From Promethearchaeota archaeon (GTDB lineage: Archaea > Asgardarchaeota > Lokiarchaeia > Sigyniarchaeales > Promethearchaeaceae), in assembly GCA_016933055.1 (NCBI GenBank), contig JAFGBS010000001.1:186001-250000 (forward strand): a DNA stretch of 64,000 nt, in the 5' to 3' direction. Of the stretch, positions 7,469 to 16,064 are shown in pieces; position 1 is the stretch's first letter; each line of letters begins with the position of its first letter. The notes under the pieces are model-generated. The model saw nothing but the letters and a program-made list of their open reading frames with translations, had not been told where the DNA came from and made no database searches. The translations under genes were made by a program, and so were the position numbers.

Positions 7469-9208
7469 TTAATCGAGTAATATTTCAGGAAAATTTCTTT
7501 TAATAAATTCTTGTAGTTTTTTAATGTTTAATCCAAGATATCCTTTATTTTCAGCGTCCCCTTTGAAAATGAATGTTTTATCTTTGCTGGTTTTTATGGT
7601 TATCCCCTTTGTAAGAAAGTGATTTATGGAGGGGAGTTCCTCGATAAGGCTACCTTGTGAGGAAGGTTCTTGTTTCGCTTCTTCCTTCCTTATCTCGTCA
7701 TTTTCCAGTATTTCAGTTCTTGATAGTTCGGTAATTATTCCCGCAAGCTTTTCTAAGGAAGGTAAACTTTGCTTAAATCTATTCATCTCAGCAATACTTT
7801 GGAGATTCTGTAATGAGAATAATTCCGTCAGTATTTTTAGCTTTATTATAACTATAAGAGGGAATTCCAAATTTGTATTTGCCGTGATTGTTTCTTCCAA
7901 TTCCCCAATTGCTGTAGTAGTTTTTTTGTTATCGAATATTATTTTATATTTTTTCGTATCGAGTTGTTTGTGGATTAAATTTCCCTTGTCTGAGACTCCA
8001 AGGTAAAATAATGAGTTCAATTCTCTCTTACCTTTTGGATTAACAACAAGAGTCGCTACCAAAATTCGTTCATAATACTTTACTATGGATTTTATGGTAT
8101 CATTAAGATGTAATAAGAGTTTATCAGCATCAATTCCAATTTCTGATAATAAACGCGTGAAAATAGATTCGGGATATGTACCGAATAGATTTGATAACTG
8201 TATAATATCTAAGAGGGCACTTAAAATAGTGTATTCGGGATCATTGAAGTTCATTAAAAATTGGTAAAATTGATCTATTTCTATAGTTAATGTGTTGGTT
8301 TTTGTCCTTGTGTATAAAATTCTGGCAAGTTCGGTAATGCTTTTACTTTCGATGTTAGTTAATTGTTCCTTAATAAACTCAAGGGGAACCGGATTGACAT
8401 GAATAATCCCATTTTCTATAATAATTCTCCCGATGCTAATGGGTTTTTTGTTTTTACTCACTAAAAGGAGATTCATGGTTAAACCCTCCATCATCTGAGT
8501 AAAAAAATCGAAAATTTGATTGACATTCACGCCCATCCACTCGCTGGCAAATTTTATAAACATGTTGATCAGAGGATTATTTCTATTTGCCTTACTTGAT
8601 AGTTCAATAACTGGCATTTTTTTCATTTCTTGCCCTAATCCCTTTCTAAGCAATCCTATAAAATCCTTAAAATATCGCACAACGTCTGAATTAATATAAT
8701 CTATGGTGTCTTGAACTCCTAAATGGGCAATGTGCTCAGGTAAAATGAATAGTAAACCTAAATCAAAATTAAATTCTTTCTGAGCAAAATTTTGGACGAA
8801 TTTAAATGCACGCACGTCAAAATTGGCAATAAGTTCTTTTAATTCCTTATAATATTTCTTATTTTTACGATCCAGAGAAATAACCTTAAAGTCAAACCGT
8901 GGTTGTCCCGTTCCAATTTCTTCTTTACCAGTTTCTATAAATTTGAATAAAAAGCATTCAAAAATTTCAGAATAATCTCGATTAGTAATCACAAAACCCA
9001 TATTATCAAATAACTTAAGGCGGTATAGTTCTTTCAAAAGGAAATAGAATTGATTTAAATCCCAAATAAATGGAAAAAACGGAATTCGAATTTTGTGATT
9101 CTTTTCTTCATCTAATGGTTCTTCAGATATTTTGTTCAATTGTGAAACTAAAGTTCGGAAAAATTGCTCTACAGAGCCTTTTTTATACGATGTACGAACG
9201 ATCGACAT
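7469..9208 (-). CDS. Unknown 579-aa protein
   Basis: A large soluble protein with alternating helices and strands and no motif I recognise. Notable pieces are PFFPFIWDLNQFYFLLKELY near residue 45, a strand-rich segment around 245-275 (LLLVSKNKKPISIGRIIIENG), an acidic low-complexity linker near 505-525 and a small C-terminal alpha/beta domain (about 530-579). It has no signal peptide and no CxxC. It is the first gene of a minus-strand unit with the coiled-coil protein and the M20 peptidase, and is divergent from the 7TM gene at 9405. The reading frame is clearly real given its length; the function is unknown and it may be lineage-restricted. Confidence 0.7.
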   Translation of the reverse strand: MSIVRTSYKKGSVEQFFRTLVSQLNKISEEPLDEEKNHKIRIPFFPFIWDLNQFYFLLKELYRLKLFDNMGFVITNRDYSEIFECFLFKFIETGKEEIGTGQPRFDFKVISLDRKNKKYYKELKELIANFDVRAFKFVQNFAQKEFNFDLGLLFILPEHIAHLGVQDTIDYINSDVVRYFKDFIGLLRKGLGQEMKKMPVIELSSKANRNNPLINMFIKFASEWMGVNVNQIFDFFTQMMEGLTMNLLLVSKNKKPISIGRIIIENGIIHVNPVPLEFIKEQLTNIESKSITELARILYTRTKTNTLTIEIDQFYQFLMNFNDPEYTILSALLDIIQLSNLFGTYPESIFTRLLSEIGIDADKLLLHLNDTIKSIVKYYERILVATLVVNPKGKRELNSLFYLGVSDKGNLIHKQLDTKKYKIIFDNKKTTTAIGELEETITANTNLEFPLIVIIKLKILTELFSLQNLQSIAEMNRFKQSLPSLEKLAGIITELSRTEILENDEIRKEEAKQEPSSQGSLIEELPSINHFLTKGITIKTSKDKTFIFKGDAENKGYLGLNIKKLQEFIKRNFPEILLD

Positions 9209-9404
9209 AATTATCTCCTTTCAATATTCCATCACAAATCAAAGATAACAAAGTAGATTGGTTAGTATATTTAACATTTTTTGCATTTATTTAGGTTTAT
9301 TCATATGATATATGAACAGAAATATGTACCAAATAAAAAGTGTAATATCAATCCAATGGGGCATGTAATCGAAAGTTATAAGAACTCCTTCTACAAACAT
9401 TAGG

Positions 9405-10136
9405 ATGATAAAAATGATATTGCAAGATTACATCGCTGGTTTTTCGGCGGGGGTTATCCTCCTTACTGGATATATTACGGGAATTTTGACTATAATTAAA
9501 GGTGCTAAGCAGAAAGCATCCTTGATGGTATGGTCTGGATTGTTTTTAGTATTAATGGGTCAGTTTTACTTGGGTACCGTCGCATCATTTGTAAAACTAC
9601 TTTTAACTGGTGCTAATTTAACTCCTCAATTTCCATTGCTAGCTGCCAGATTGTGTTATACGGGTTCACCAATTGCGATTACTATTGCTATGTATGTCGG
9701 ATTTTCAATGATAAAACCCGAATGGCGTTATAATGCTACACTCTTTTATGGAGTCACTTCTGTTTTCTATTGGTTAGGAATGTTCGTTCCCCGTTATGAA
9801 AGCATCAATTTGGCGGAAGAGATTCCCATACGTTCTCTTGTACCATATAACGTTGGATTGGTGGATGTCAGTTTGGAGGGGTGGGTTTTGATCTTAACTG
9901 CCATCTACTTATTGAGTATGCTTGTATTTAACACAAGTGGATTGTTAGTGTTGGCGAAAAAATCCAGTGGATTAATACGGAAGAAAGCAATCGTTCAAAG
10001 CTTTGGGTATTTCATATTTGTAGTAATTGGTGCTGTTGACTCCTTATTCGAACTAGCCGAATGGATCTTCATCCCACGAATTATAATGGTCATAGGATAT
10101 ATTTTACTGGCGTACGGGTACCAAGCAACGAAATAA
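9405..10136 (+). CDS. Seven-helix membrane protein, unknown function
   Basis: A 243-residue integral membrane protein with about seven hydrophobic segments: near residues 8-30, 38-62, 73-97, 104-122, 150-176, 192-212 and 218-240. Loops are short and there is no cytoplasmic output domain. The order of segments and the basic loop before helix six (KKSSGLIRKKA) resemble the 7TM sensing regions found at the N-terminus of some histidine kinases, and match the plan of 55748-56623 in this window. Two ATGs (9405 and 9414) are possible starts. It is transcribed divergently from the unknown 579-residue gene across a 196-base spacer. Whether it senses, transports or scaffolds cannot be told. Confidence 0.75.
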   Translation: MIKMILQDYIAGFSAGVILLTGYITGILTIIKGAKQKASLMVWSGLFLVLMGQFYLGTVASFVKLLLTGANLTPQFPLLAARLCYTGSPIAITIAMYVGFSMIKPEWRYNATLFYGVTSVFYWLGMFVPRYESINLAEEIPIRSLVPYNVGLVDVSLEGWVLILTAIYLLSMLVFNTSGLLVLAKKSSGLIRKKAIVQSFGYFIFVVIGAVDSLFELAEWIFIPRIIMVIGYILLAYGYQATK

Positions 10137-10262
10137 TCCCCATTCTGATCTATTTTTTTCTCTTCTTTCTTTTTAGTTGAGGTAAATCATCGAAAAATTA
10201 AAATTGAAGCTTACATAGACAAACGAAAACTCCAAAGTACTATTAATAGTTAGTTGAATCGT

Positions 10263-10751
10263 ATGGCACTAGAAGAAAGTTATCGAAAATCCTCAGATTT
10301 CCGGCTCTTGATACGACTTATAGGGACGAGTATTGATGGAAATGCCCTTGTTGAATATGGCTTATCCCAGATTAAAGGAGTAGGCATAAGATTCTCTCAG
10401 GCCGTTGTTCGTGTGGCCGGGATTGATCCTAATCGACGAATGGGAGAACTATCAGAAGATGAATGTGATCAGTTGGAAAAGATCATAAAAAATCCCACAA
10501 ATTACGATATTCCATCGTGGATGGTAAATCGTCAAAAAGATATTCGTACAGGTGAAGATCGACATATAAGTGGTACTGATTTAGATCTTGTTCTAAAAGT
10601 GGATATCGATCGGATGAAACGCACACGATCATGGAAAGGTATGCGTCATCAGTTGGGTTTGAAAGTACGAGGTCAACGAACCAGAACAACGGGAAGGAAA
10701 GGTTTAACCGTTGGTTATTACCGAAGAAAGAAGAAGACAACCGCAAAGTGA
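10263..10751 (+). CDS. rps13: 30S ribosomal protein uS13
   Basis: Small-subunit head protein contacting 16S rRNA, tRNA and uL5. The archaeal/eukaryotic form is recognised from the IRLIGTSIDGN start, the SQIKGVGIRFSQAV helix-turn motif, MVNRQKDIRTGEDRH and the basic C-terminus with KVRGQRTRTTGRKG and YYRRKKK. I choose the ATG at 10263; an in-frame TTG at 10254 would add MNR. It is the first gene of an operon with uS4 (8-base gap) and uS11, the conserved archaeal order. Confidence 0.96.
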   Translation: MALEESYRKSSDFRLLIRLIGTSIDGNALVEYGLSQIKGVGIRFSQAVVRVAGIDPNRRMGELSEDECDQLEKIIKNPTNYDIPSWMVNRQKDIRTGEDRHISGTDLDLVLKVDIDRMKRTRSWKGMRHQLGLKVRGQRTRTTGRKGLTVGYYRRKKKTTAK

Positions 10752-10759
10752 GTAGATAA

Positions 10760-11368
10760 ATGGGAGATCCAAGAAAGCTCAGGAAGAAGTTCAAAAGACC
10801 ACGCGTACCTTTTGAAAAAGTACGAATTGACTCAGAATTACGCTATTTGGGAGAATATGGTTTACGCAATAAACGAGAATTAAGTAAACACCGATTTCAA
10901 TTAAGCAAATTCCGTAGAATGGCGCGTGATCTAAAAACTATGCCAGAAGATGTCCAAAAAATCATGTATAATGAATTATTATCCAAATTACATGGTATAG
11001 CATTAGTAGATTCAGATGCAACTACCGATGATGTATTAAGTCTTTCAGTTGAAAATATATTGGATCGACGCTTGCAAACCATGGTATTCAAAAAAGGATT
11101 AGCACGTAGTATTTATCAAGCACGACAATTGATTGCTCATAAGCATATTGCGATTCAAGATAAGGTGATTTCCAGTCCTTCCTATTTAGTAAAAGCAGAT
11201 GAGGAGGAACATCTGAAATTTCATAATTATAGCCCGTTTAGTGGCAAAAAAGAGAAAATTTTTGGGGAAAAGATTCCATTAAAAGAAGAATCGACCTCCA
11301 AAGAAACCACTTCCCCTCGAAAACGATCCCGAAAAATATCTAGTAAAAAATCTACTTCTAAAAACTAA
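10760..11368 (+). CDS. rps4: 30S ribosomal protein uS4
   Basis: A primary 16S rRNA-binding protein of the small-subunit body. The archaeal/eukaryotic N-terminus [18 protein letters not shown] and the S4 RNA-binding domain (about residues 104-160, with [11 protein letters not shown] and [12 protein letters not shown]) are clear. After residue 170 the protein ends in an extended Ser/Lys/Thr-rich, probably disordered tail ([18 protein letters not shown]), longer than a minimal archaeal uS4. Its stop codon overlaps the uS11 start as TAATG, indicating translational coupling. Confidence 0.96.
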   Translation: MGDPRKLRKKFKRPRVPFEKVRIDSELRYLGEYGLRNKRELSKHRFQLSKFRRMARDLKTMPEDVQKIMYNELLSKLHGIALVDSDATTDDVLSLSVENILDRRLQTMVFKKGLARSIYQARQLIAHKHIAIQDKVISSPSYLVKADEEEHLKFHNYSPFSGKKEKIFGEKIPLKEESTSKETTSPRKRSRKISSKKSTSKN

Positions 11369-11778
11369 TGGTGTATATGATGAGTTTGGATAAAAGTTCA
11401 AAATGGGCTATTGTTAACATTTTTTCCTCTTATAATGACACAATTTTAACCGCAACGGATTTGTCGGGAGCTGAAACGATCGCACGTGTCTCAGGCGGAA
11501 TGGTGGTTAAAAGTGATCGCGATCAAGCGAAACCCTACGCAGCGATGCAATGTGGATTCAGAATTGCGCTTTTATTGAAAGATAAAGGCATAAACGGTTT
11601 GCACATAAAAGTACGAGCTCCTGGAGGTCGTCTTGCAAAAACTCCTGGACCAGGAGCACAAGCGGCGATCCGAGCGTTAGCGCGATCGGGACTTAGAATA
11701 GGAAGAATTGAAGAAGTCACTCCTATTGCGCATGATAACACCCGACGCAAAGGTGGGCGCAGAGGAAGAAGAGTATAA
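11368..11778 (+). CDS. rps11: 30S ribosomal protein uS11
   Basis: Small-subunit platform protein near the mRNA exit. Diagnostic segments are [20 protein letters not shown], the [10 protein letters not shown] helix, [17 protein letters not shown] and the C-terminal [19 protein letters not shown], a nearly invariant archaeal/eukaryotic tail. The start overlaps the uS4 stop by one base; the ATGs at residues 4 and 5 are alternatives. In many archaea this gene is followed by the RNA polymerase subunit D gene. Here a T-run and an acyl-CoA synthetase gene follow instead, so the operon ends early. Confidence 0.97.
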   Translation: MVYMMSLDKSSKWAIVNIFSSYNDTILTATDLSGAETIARVSGGMVVKSDRDQAKPYAAMQCGFRIALLLKDKGINGLHIKVRAPGGRLAKTPGPGAQAAIRALARSGLRIGRIEEVTPIAHDNTRRKGGRRGRRV

Positions 11779-11784
11779 TTTTCA

Positions 11785-11795
11785 TTTTTTTTTTT
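11785..11795 (+). terminator. T-run terminator after the ribosomal operon
   Basis: Eleven consecutive T residues begin seven bases after the uS11 stop codon, without a clear stem. Uninterrupted T-runs are the usual intrinsic termination signal of archaeal RNA polymerase, so this probably ends the uS13-uS4-uS11 transcript. Confidence 0.55.
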
Positions 11796-11878
11796 AATAA
11801 CTTTGAAAATTATTCTGATAATTCTAATTTTATAAGTGCAACCAATTTTTATAGCACTATACCTAGAACAACCCAATT

Positions 11879-13309
11879 ATGAGTACTGAGGATATTTATT
11901 TATTATATAATCCCCAATCAGTTGCGGTTATTGGGGCTTCCACAACTCCTCTAAAAGGAGGGTATCGTATTCTTGAAAATTTACTTGAAAACGGATTCCC
12001 CCCTGACAAAATATATCCAGTAAATCCAAAAATGGGTACTGCCTTGGGATTAGAATTTTACCCATCAATTGAAAAAATTCCTCACCCAGTAGATACTGCA
12101 ATTATATTTGTTCCCAATACAGCTATTCCTGAAGTTTTAGAGCAGTGTATTGAAAAAGGGATTCGAGGGGCTATTATTCAAGCTGCGGGATTTGAAGAAA
12201 TAGGATTTAATGGTTTGGAGTTAAAGCAAAAAATTCTCAAAATTACTAACAATTTCACAAAAATTCGTATAGTGGGACCGAACTGTACGGGTCTAACACG
12301 TGTAGAAACTGATAAAACGGGATTCTTTTCGGCCTTTATCCGACAATTTGGGTATCGTCGAGGAAATATTGGGGTGATCTCTCAATCGGGTATGCTTAAT
12401 GGAGGTTATTTTATCTATCTATCAACTCGTCATGGCTTGAAATTTCGTTATATTGCTTCCATAGGGAATAAAATGGATTTAACTGAGAATGATTTCCTTG
12501 AATTCTTTTTACGGGATCCGACAGTAGCTATTGTTGCATGCTATCTGGAGTCTTTTTCTGATCCGCGTCGATTTCTTGCCCTATGCAAGCAAGCTAATAG
12601 CATTGGTAAACCAGTCTATCTGTTACGAGGGGGAATCAGTAGATTAGGGAAAAAAGCCACTAGGAGTCATACCGGGGCTTTAGCAGAAAATTCCCACCTA
12701 ATAAGGGCTCTTATCAAGCAAAGTCATGTAATCCCCGCAACAAACTTTAATCAATTATTCCAATTTACACAGATGCGATCATTAATAATTGAAGCTGAAG
12801 ATATTCTTCCGTATAATCGAAATATTGCATTTATTACAGTATCTGGGGGTGCGGGAACCATTGCGACAGATTTAATAGCAAAATATCAACTCAATCTTCC
12901 AGAACTTGAAAACTCAACATATCAAAAAATGATCGACATCTACCCGGATTGGATGCCCCCCAACCACTTTAGTTTGCTTGATATCTGGCCGGCGGTGGAA
13001 AAAGCAAAGGGTAATTCAAATAAAGTGTATGAACAAGTCATTGATATCATTCTCCAAGATTCTAAGATTGAAGGATTGCTAATTTCAGTTTTCAATATTA
13101 AAGAATTTCCATTTAATACTAGGTTGTTGATAAAATTACATAATCGATACCATAAACCGATACTAGCATGGGTATTCGGTCCAGCTTCTGATATATCCCC
13201 AGTTATTCAAGATTTAAAGGATAATTGCATACCAACATTCGAAAATTTGGAGGAAATGGTTCAAAACTTCGCAAGTATATGTACCCAAAAAAATTTCATA
13301 CAAAAATAA
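11879..13309 (+). CDS. NDP-forming acyl-CoA synthetase, alpha-type subunit
   Basis: A CoA-binding, succinyl-CoA-synthetase-like protein related to the alpha subunit of ADP-forming acetate/acyl-CoA synthetase, which couples acyl-CoA cleavage to ATP synthesis in archaea. SVAVIGASTTPLKGGYRI at about residues 14-31 is the CoA-binding Rossmann start. IRIVGPNCTGLT and GNIGVISQSGML mark the ligase domains, and GKKATRSHTGALA near 261 holds the His likely to be phosphorylated. The length (476) matches an alpha-type subunit. No ATP-grasp beta subunit is adjacent, so the partner must be elsewhere. It follows the ribosomal operon by 100 bases. Acetate, branched-chain or aryl acyl-CoA are all possible substrates. 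Confidence 0.85.
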   Translation: MSTEDIYLLYNPQSVAVIGASTTPLKGGYRILENLLENGFPPDKIYPVNPKMGTALGLEFYPSIEKIPHPVDTAIIFVPNTAIPEVLEQCIEKGIRGAIIQAAGFEEIGFNGLELKQKILKITNNFTKIRIVGPNCTGLTRVETDKTGFFSAFIRQFGYRRGNIGVISQSGMLNGGYFIYLSTRHGLKFRYIASIGNKMDLTENDFLEFFLRDPTVAIVACYLESFSDPRRFLALCKQANSIGKPVYLLRGGISRLGKKATRSHTGALAENSHLIRALIKQSHVIPATNFNQLFQFTQMRSLIIEAEDILPYNRNIAFITVSGGAGTIATDLIAKYQLNLPELENSTYQKMIDIYPDWMPPNHFSLLDIWPAVEKAKGNSNKVYEQVIDIILQDSKIEGLLISVFNIKEFPFNTRLLIKLHNRYHKPILAWVFGPASDISPVIQDLKDNCIPTFENLEEMVQNFASICTQKNFIQK

Positions 13310-13376
13310 AAATAGGTAGATTAGTATAGAAGGTATAGAATATAGTGAGTAAATTCGCCTACTGGAGATTTATGGA

Positions 13377-14930
13377 ATGAACGATGAATTTCGTACTGGA
13401 ATTAAACGATTGAGAGATATCTATAATTATCTCACTGAAGATGAACCTACACCCGATGAAGAAGAGGAATCGAAACAAGAATTAATTTCTTTGCTTGAAA
13501 ACTTAATCATGCACATCGATCCAGATGATATCGAGGATAATCTCGAAGTAATAAAAACCACACTGCAAATGGTCAAAGAATGGGATACATTGGAATTTTG
13601 GTTTAAAGAGAAACCGGATTTGGTTACCAAAATCAAATTACTGTTAAATCGATTCCTTATCCAGCATGCAGAGCCCGAACATTCTTCACCGATGATCTCT
13701 AAGCCAAGTGCGCCTAATGGAGTTGATGAAGAATTGTCAGAACAATTAGCTGCTGCCTTGGAACGTGCTTTAAAAAACCTTCCTCCTGATGAGGATGTAA
13801 CAAAAGTTATCCAATCCGTTACCGCTAGAGTTACAGAGAACTATATGAAAACCTCCTCTTCTGATGATAATGCAATGAAATTATCCTCTGAACCCATTGT
13901 AAAAGAGTCCAACTATTCTCGACTTCAATCTGATATCAGAACTGCGAGTGGTTCGGAAGAAGCAATGACCCAAACAGCGGCAAAGGTAAAAATTAGAAAA
14001 GAAGACATAATGAAAAGCGTGTTAGAACAAGCTAAAATCAAAATCTCCCAAGCAACAGATTCAACCACAACAGCTAAGCTAAGCGCACCCAAAATAATTA
14101 TACCCAAAGTAACCCGTCCCAAGCAGAAAATTGTACCGTATATTGATCAAACCGATCAACTCACAGAATCTGAACAAAAGTATCAAGAATTAGAATCCAT
14201 TCCCCCAATACAACCACAAGAAACATCAAAACAAATTCCTAAGTTAAAAGTGGGAGCTTTTAAAAAAGATGAAACTACAACCCCAAAAATAAAAACTCAT
14301 GGCTCTGTTGTGTCACATCAACCAATTCGACCGAAAATTATTGTAAAACCTTCTATACAAACAAATGAGAGTGAACAAAAATCCCCAATTCAGGAAGTAG
14401 CCCCCCCATCCCAGTCAAAAATGACTAAACCGAAAATAAAACTTCAAGCTCTTTCCGTATCAAAACCAGCACCAGAACTTGAATCCCCAAAACCCGACAC
14501 TTTACCCCTCAAATTTAACATAGTCACACCTACAGAACCAAGTGTGAAAGATACACAAATTAATTTGTTTGAAACATTCACTAAACACAACAATAAAGAT
14601 AAAAAACAGAAAACAAAAAAAAAGACTCCTAAAAACATTGCTGAAGAAGAATCAAAACCGAGTAAATCCCTTCCTCTTGAAGAATTGGATTTTTCAGAGC
14701 AAAAAATTCCTTATGAACAAATGGATAAAACTCAATTATATCAAGAGTTAATCGCATTAGAAGGAAAAAAATATGCCATTGAAAAATCTCGAAAGGATTA
14801 TAAATCCAAACACCAAAAAGGACTAATTTCAAATGGAAATTACGCAGCTCAGCTTGATCGATTCAAATATGATTTAAATTACATCTCGAAAAAAATAAAT
14901 GAAATTCGTCAGCGTATCCAATCCCTCTAA
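13377..14930 (+). CDS. Disordered Pro/Lys-rich protein with C-terminal coiled coil
   Basis: A 517-residue protein in three parts. An acidic helical N-terminal part (about 1-100) comes first. A long low-complexity middle (about 110-430) is rich in Pro, Ser, Thr, Lys and Gln and has repeated short basic motifs such as APKIIIPK, RPKIIVKP and KPKIKLQ. A C-terminal helical hairpin (about 450-517) contains QKGLISNGNYAAQLDRFKYD. That last part resembles the end of the GTPase fusion at 39550-41397, which has LGTISNEEFEQKQKKLEEL and KPKIKKP in its linker; both recall the SHOCT-type G-x-I-[ST]-x-x-E-[FY] signature. A scaffold role is inference. No known enzyme domain is seen. Confidence 0.72.
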   Translation: MNDEFRTGIKRLRDIYNYLTEDEPTPDEEEESKQELISLLENLIMHIDPDDIEDNLEVIKTTLQMVKEWDTLEFWFKEKPDLVTKIKLLLNRFLIQHAEPEHSSPMISKPSAPNGVDEELSEQLAAALERALKNLPPDEDVTKVIQSVTARVTENYMKTSSSDDNAMKLSSEPIVKESNYSRLQSDIRTASGSEEAMTQTAAKVKIRKEDIMKSVLEQAKIKISQATDSTTTAKLSAPKIIIPKVTRPKQKIVPYIDQTDQLTESEQKYQELESIPPIQPQETSKQIPKLKVGAFKKDETTTPKIKTHGSVVSHQPIRPKIIVKPSIQTNESEQKSPIQEVAPPSQSKMTKPKIKLQALSVSKPAPELESPKPDTLPLKFNIVTPTEPSVKDTQINLFETFTKHNNKDKKQKTKKKTPKNIAEEESKPSKSLPLEELDFSEQKIPYEQMDKTQLYQELIALEGKKYAIEKSRKDYKSKHQKGLISNGNYAAQLDRFKYDLNYISKKINEIRQRIQSL

Positions 14931-15054
14931 AATACTTTCTATCTTTCTATATGGATTGACATATTAAACTCCACTTTCTAGAATGGAAGTTTTTATATGC
15001 ATATTAGTAAACTATTTACTATAGAGAGGATTTTTCCACATAGGCGCTTTAAAA

Positions 15055-15468
15055 ATGAGCAGTAAAGACAAATTAATATCCATTCTAGATTCCGCTTTTG
15101 ATCATGGTACTCCTTTCATTGATTACACTGTAGATTATATCTATTGTTTGATCCCCACCTCAAATGCTGTAAAATGGAAAGAAATATCATACGATATATC
15201 CGGGGGTGAGTTTGAAGAAAAAGAACTCGAATCGGAACTAGGATTTGCAATGTTATGTGAAGAAATTGAAAAAGGTTTATCTATGTACATTGAAGATTTT
15301 ATGCTTTCGAAATTTAAAGAATTTAAAGAGAGTATAAAAGATAAAGACGATACGGAGAAAATAATCGAAATTATCAAAGAATTAGTAAATAATGGTTCTC
15401 AATACTCTCAAAGGTTACCTGTTATCAATAAGAAAGAAAGCTTAGACATTGTTAAAGGAAAAGTATAA
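15055..15468 (+). CDS. Unknown 137-aa acidic protein
   Basis: A small soluble protein starting MSSKDKLISILDSAFDHGTP, acidic in the middle and helical towards the end (LSKFKEFKESIKDKDDTEKI). There are no cysteine pairs, membrane helices or nucleotide-binding loop. The spacer before it holds ATATGCATATTAG, which could include a TATA-like element. It converges with 15476-15970, leaving seven bases between stops. I do not recognise the family. Confidence 0.6.
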   Translation: MSSKDKLISILDSAFDHGTPFIDYTVDYIYCLIPTSNAVKWKEISYDISGGEFEEKELESELGFAMLCEEIEKGLSMYIEDFMLSKFKEFKESIKDKDDTEKIIEIIKELVNNGSQYSQRLPVINKKESLDIVKGKV

Positions 15469-15475
15469 TCATAAA

Positions 15476-15970
15476 TTAGAGAAATATATTATCCCTCTGG
15501 GGGTAATTTTTTTGCCATTTTTTCTTTACTTTTTCCCTTAGCTTTTTTTCGGAACTAGGATATTTCTCTTGAACCCGTTGTTTCAATGTTTTCATTTCCT
15601 GAGGAGCGATACGGGCAATTCCCATTGCATTTATAAGTTCCTGCTCAGAAATAGGAACTGACATCCCAAACATACTATGAAAGGTCTCGTTCTTTTTCAT
15701 CATTTTCGAAGTAGATTCAGATGCAATTTTTTGGTCCAAATCGGTAAGATCAATATTTTTCAATTCTTTACCGAACGAGATGCTCCGGTAAGGATCAATT
15801 GGCTTACTTTTAAGCCAAAATGTACTGGGCTTTTGGGAGATAATCAAATCATGATTAAACTGATCATCTACTCCACCATGTACTTGCCAGCCTTCCTTAT
15901 CTTGGTCATATTTCTTCTTAATCTTTTTGATAATAGAAGAAAGCGGTTTAATTTCAGATTCATCGGTCAT
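15476..15970 (-). CDS. Unknown 164-aa basic protein
   Basis: A soluble protein, lysine-rich at both ends: MTDESEIKPLSSIIKKIKKK at the start and KKLREKVKKKWQKNYPQ near the end. In the middle are WQVHGGVDDQFNHDLII and a segment with FWLKSKPIDPYRS. There is no recognised domain, signal peptide or metal site. The basic C-terminus could contact nucleic acid, but that is only a charge argument. It lies 94 bases downstream of nothing transcribed in the same direction except purF further left, so it may be a single-gene unit. Confidence 0.6.
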   Translation of the reverse strand: MTDESEIKPLSSIIKKIKKKYDQDKEGWQVHGGVDDQFNHDLIISQKPSTFWLKSKPIDPYRSISFGKELKNIDLTDLDQKIASESTSKMMKKNETFHSMFGMSVPISEQELINAMGIARIAPQEMKTLKQRVQEKYPSSEKKLREKVKKKWQKNYPQRDNIFL

Positions 15971-16064
15971 GTTTATAACATTCTAGAATGAAATAAACAT
16001 TTTAAAGTTAGAGTGTATGAGAAAAAAGTCTCGATTTTCCATTAAAAATGCATATGTTTGACTT

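Noticed and set aside
7626..8006. 126-residue plus-strand frame opposite the unknown 579-aa gene
   Set aside because: Low-complexity Ser/Phe-rich translation is typical of an antisense shadow; the minus-strand frame is much longer.
11535..11876. 113-residue minus-strand frame
   Set aside because: It is antisense to uS11 and to the T-run; ribosomal protein coding is unambiguous.
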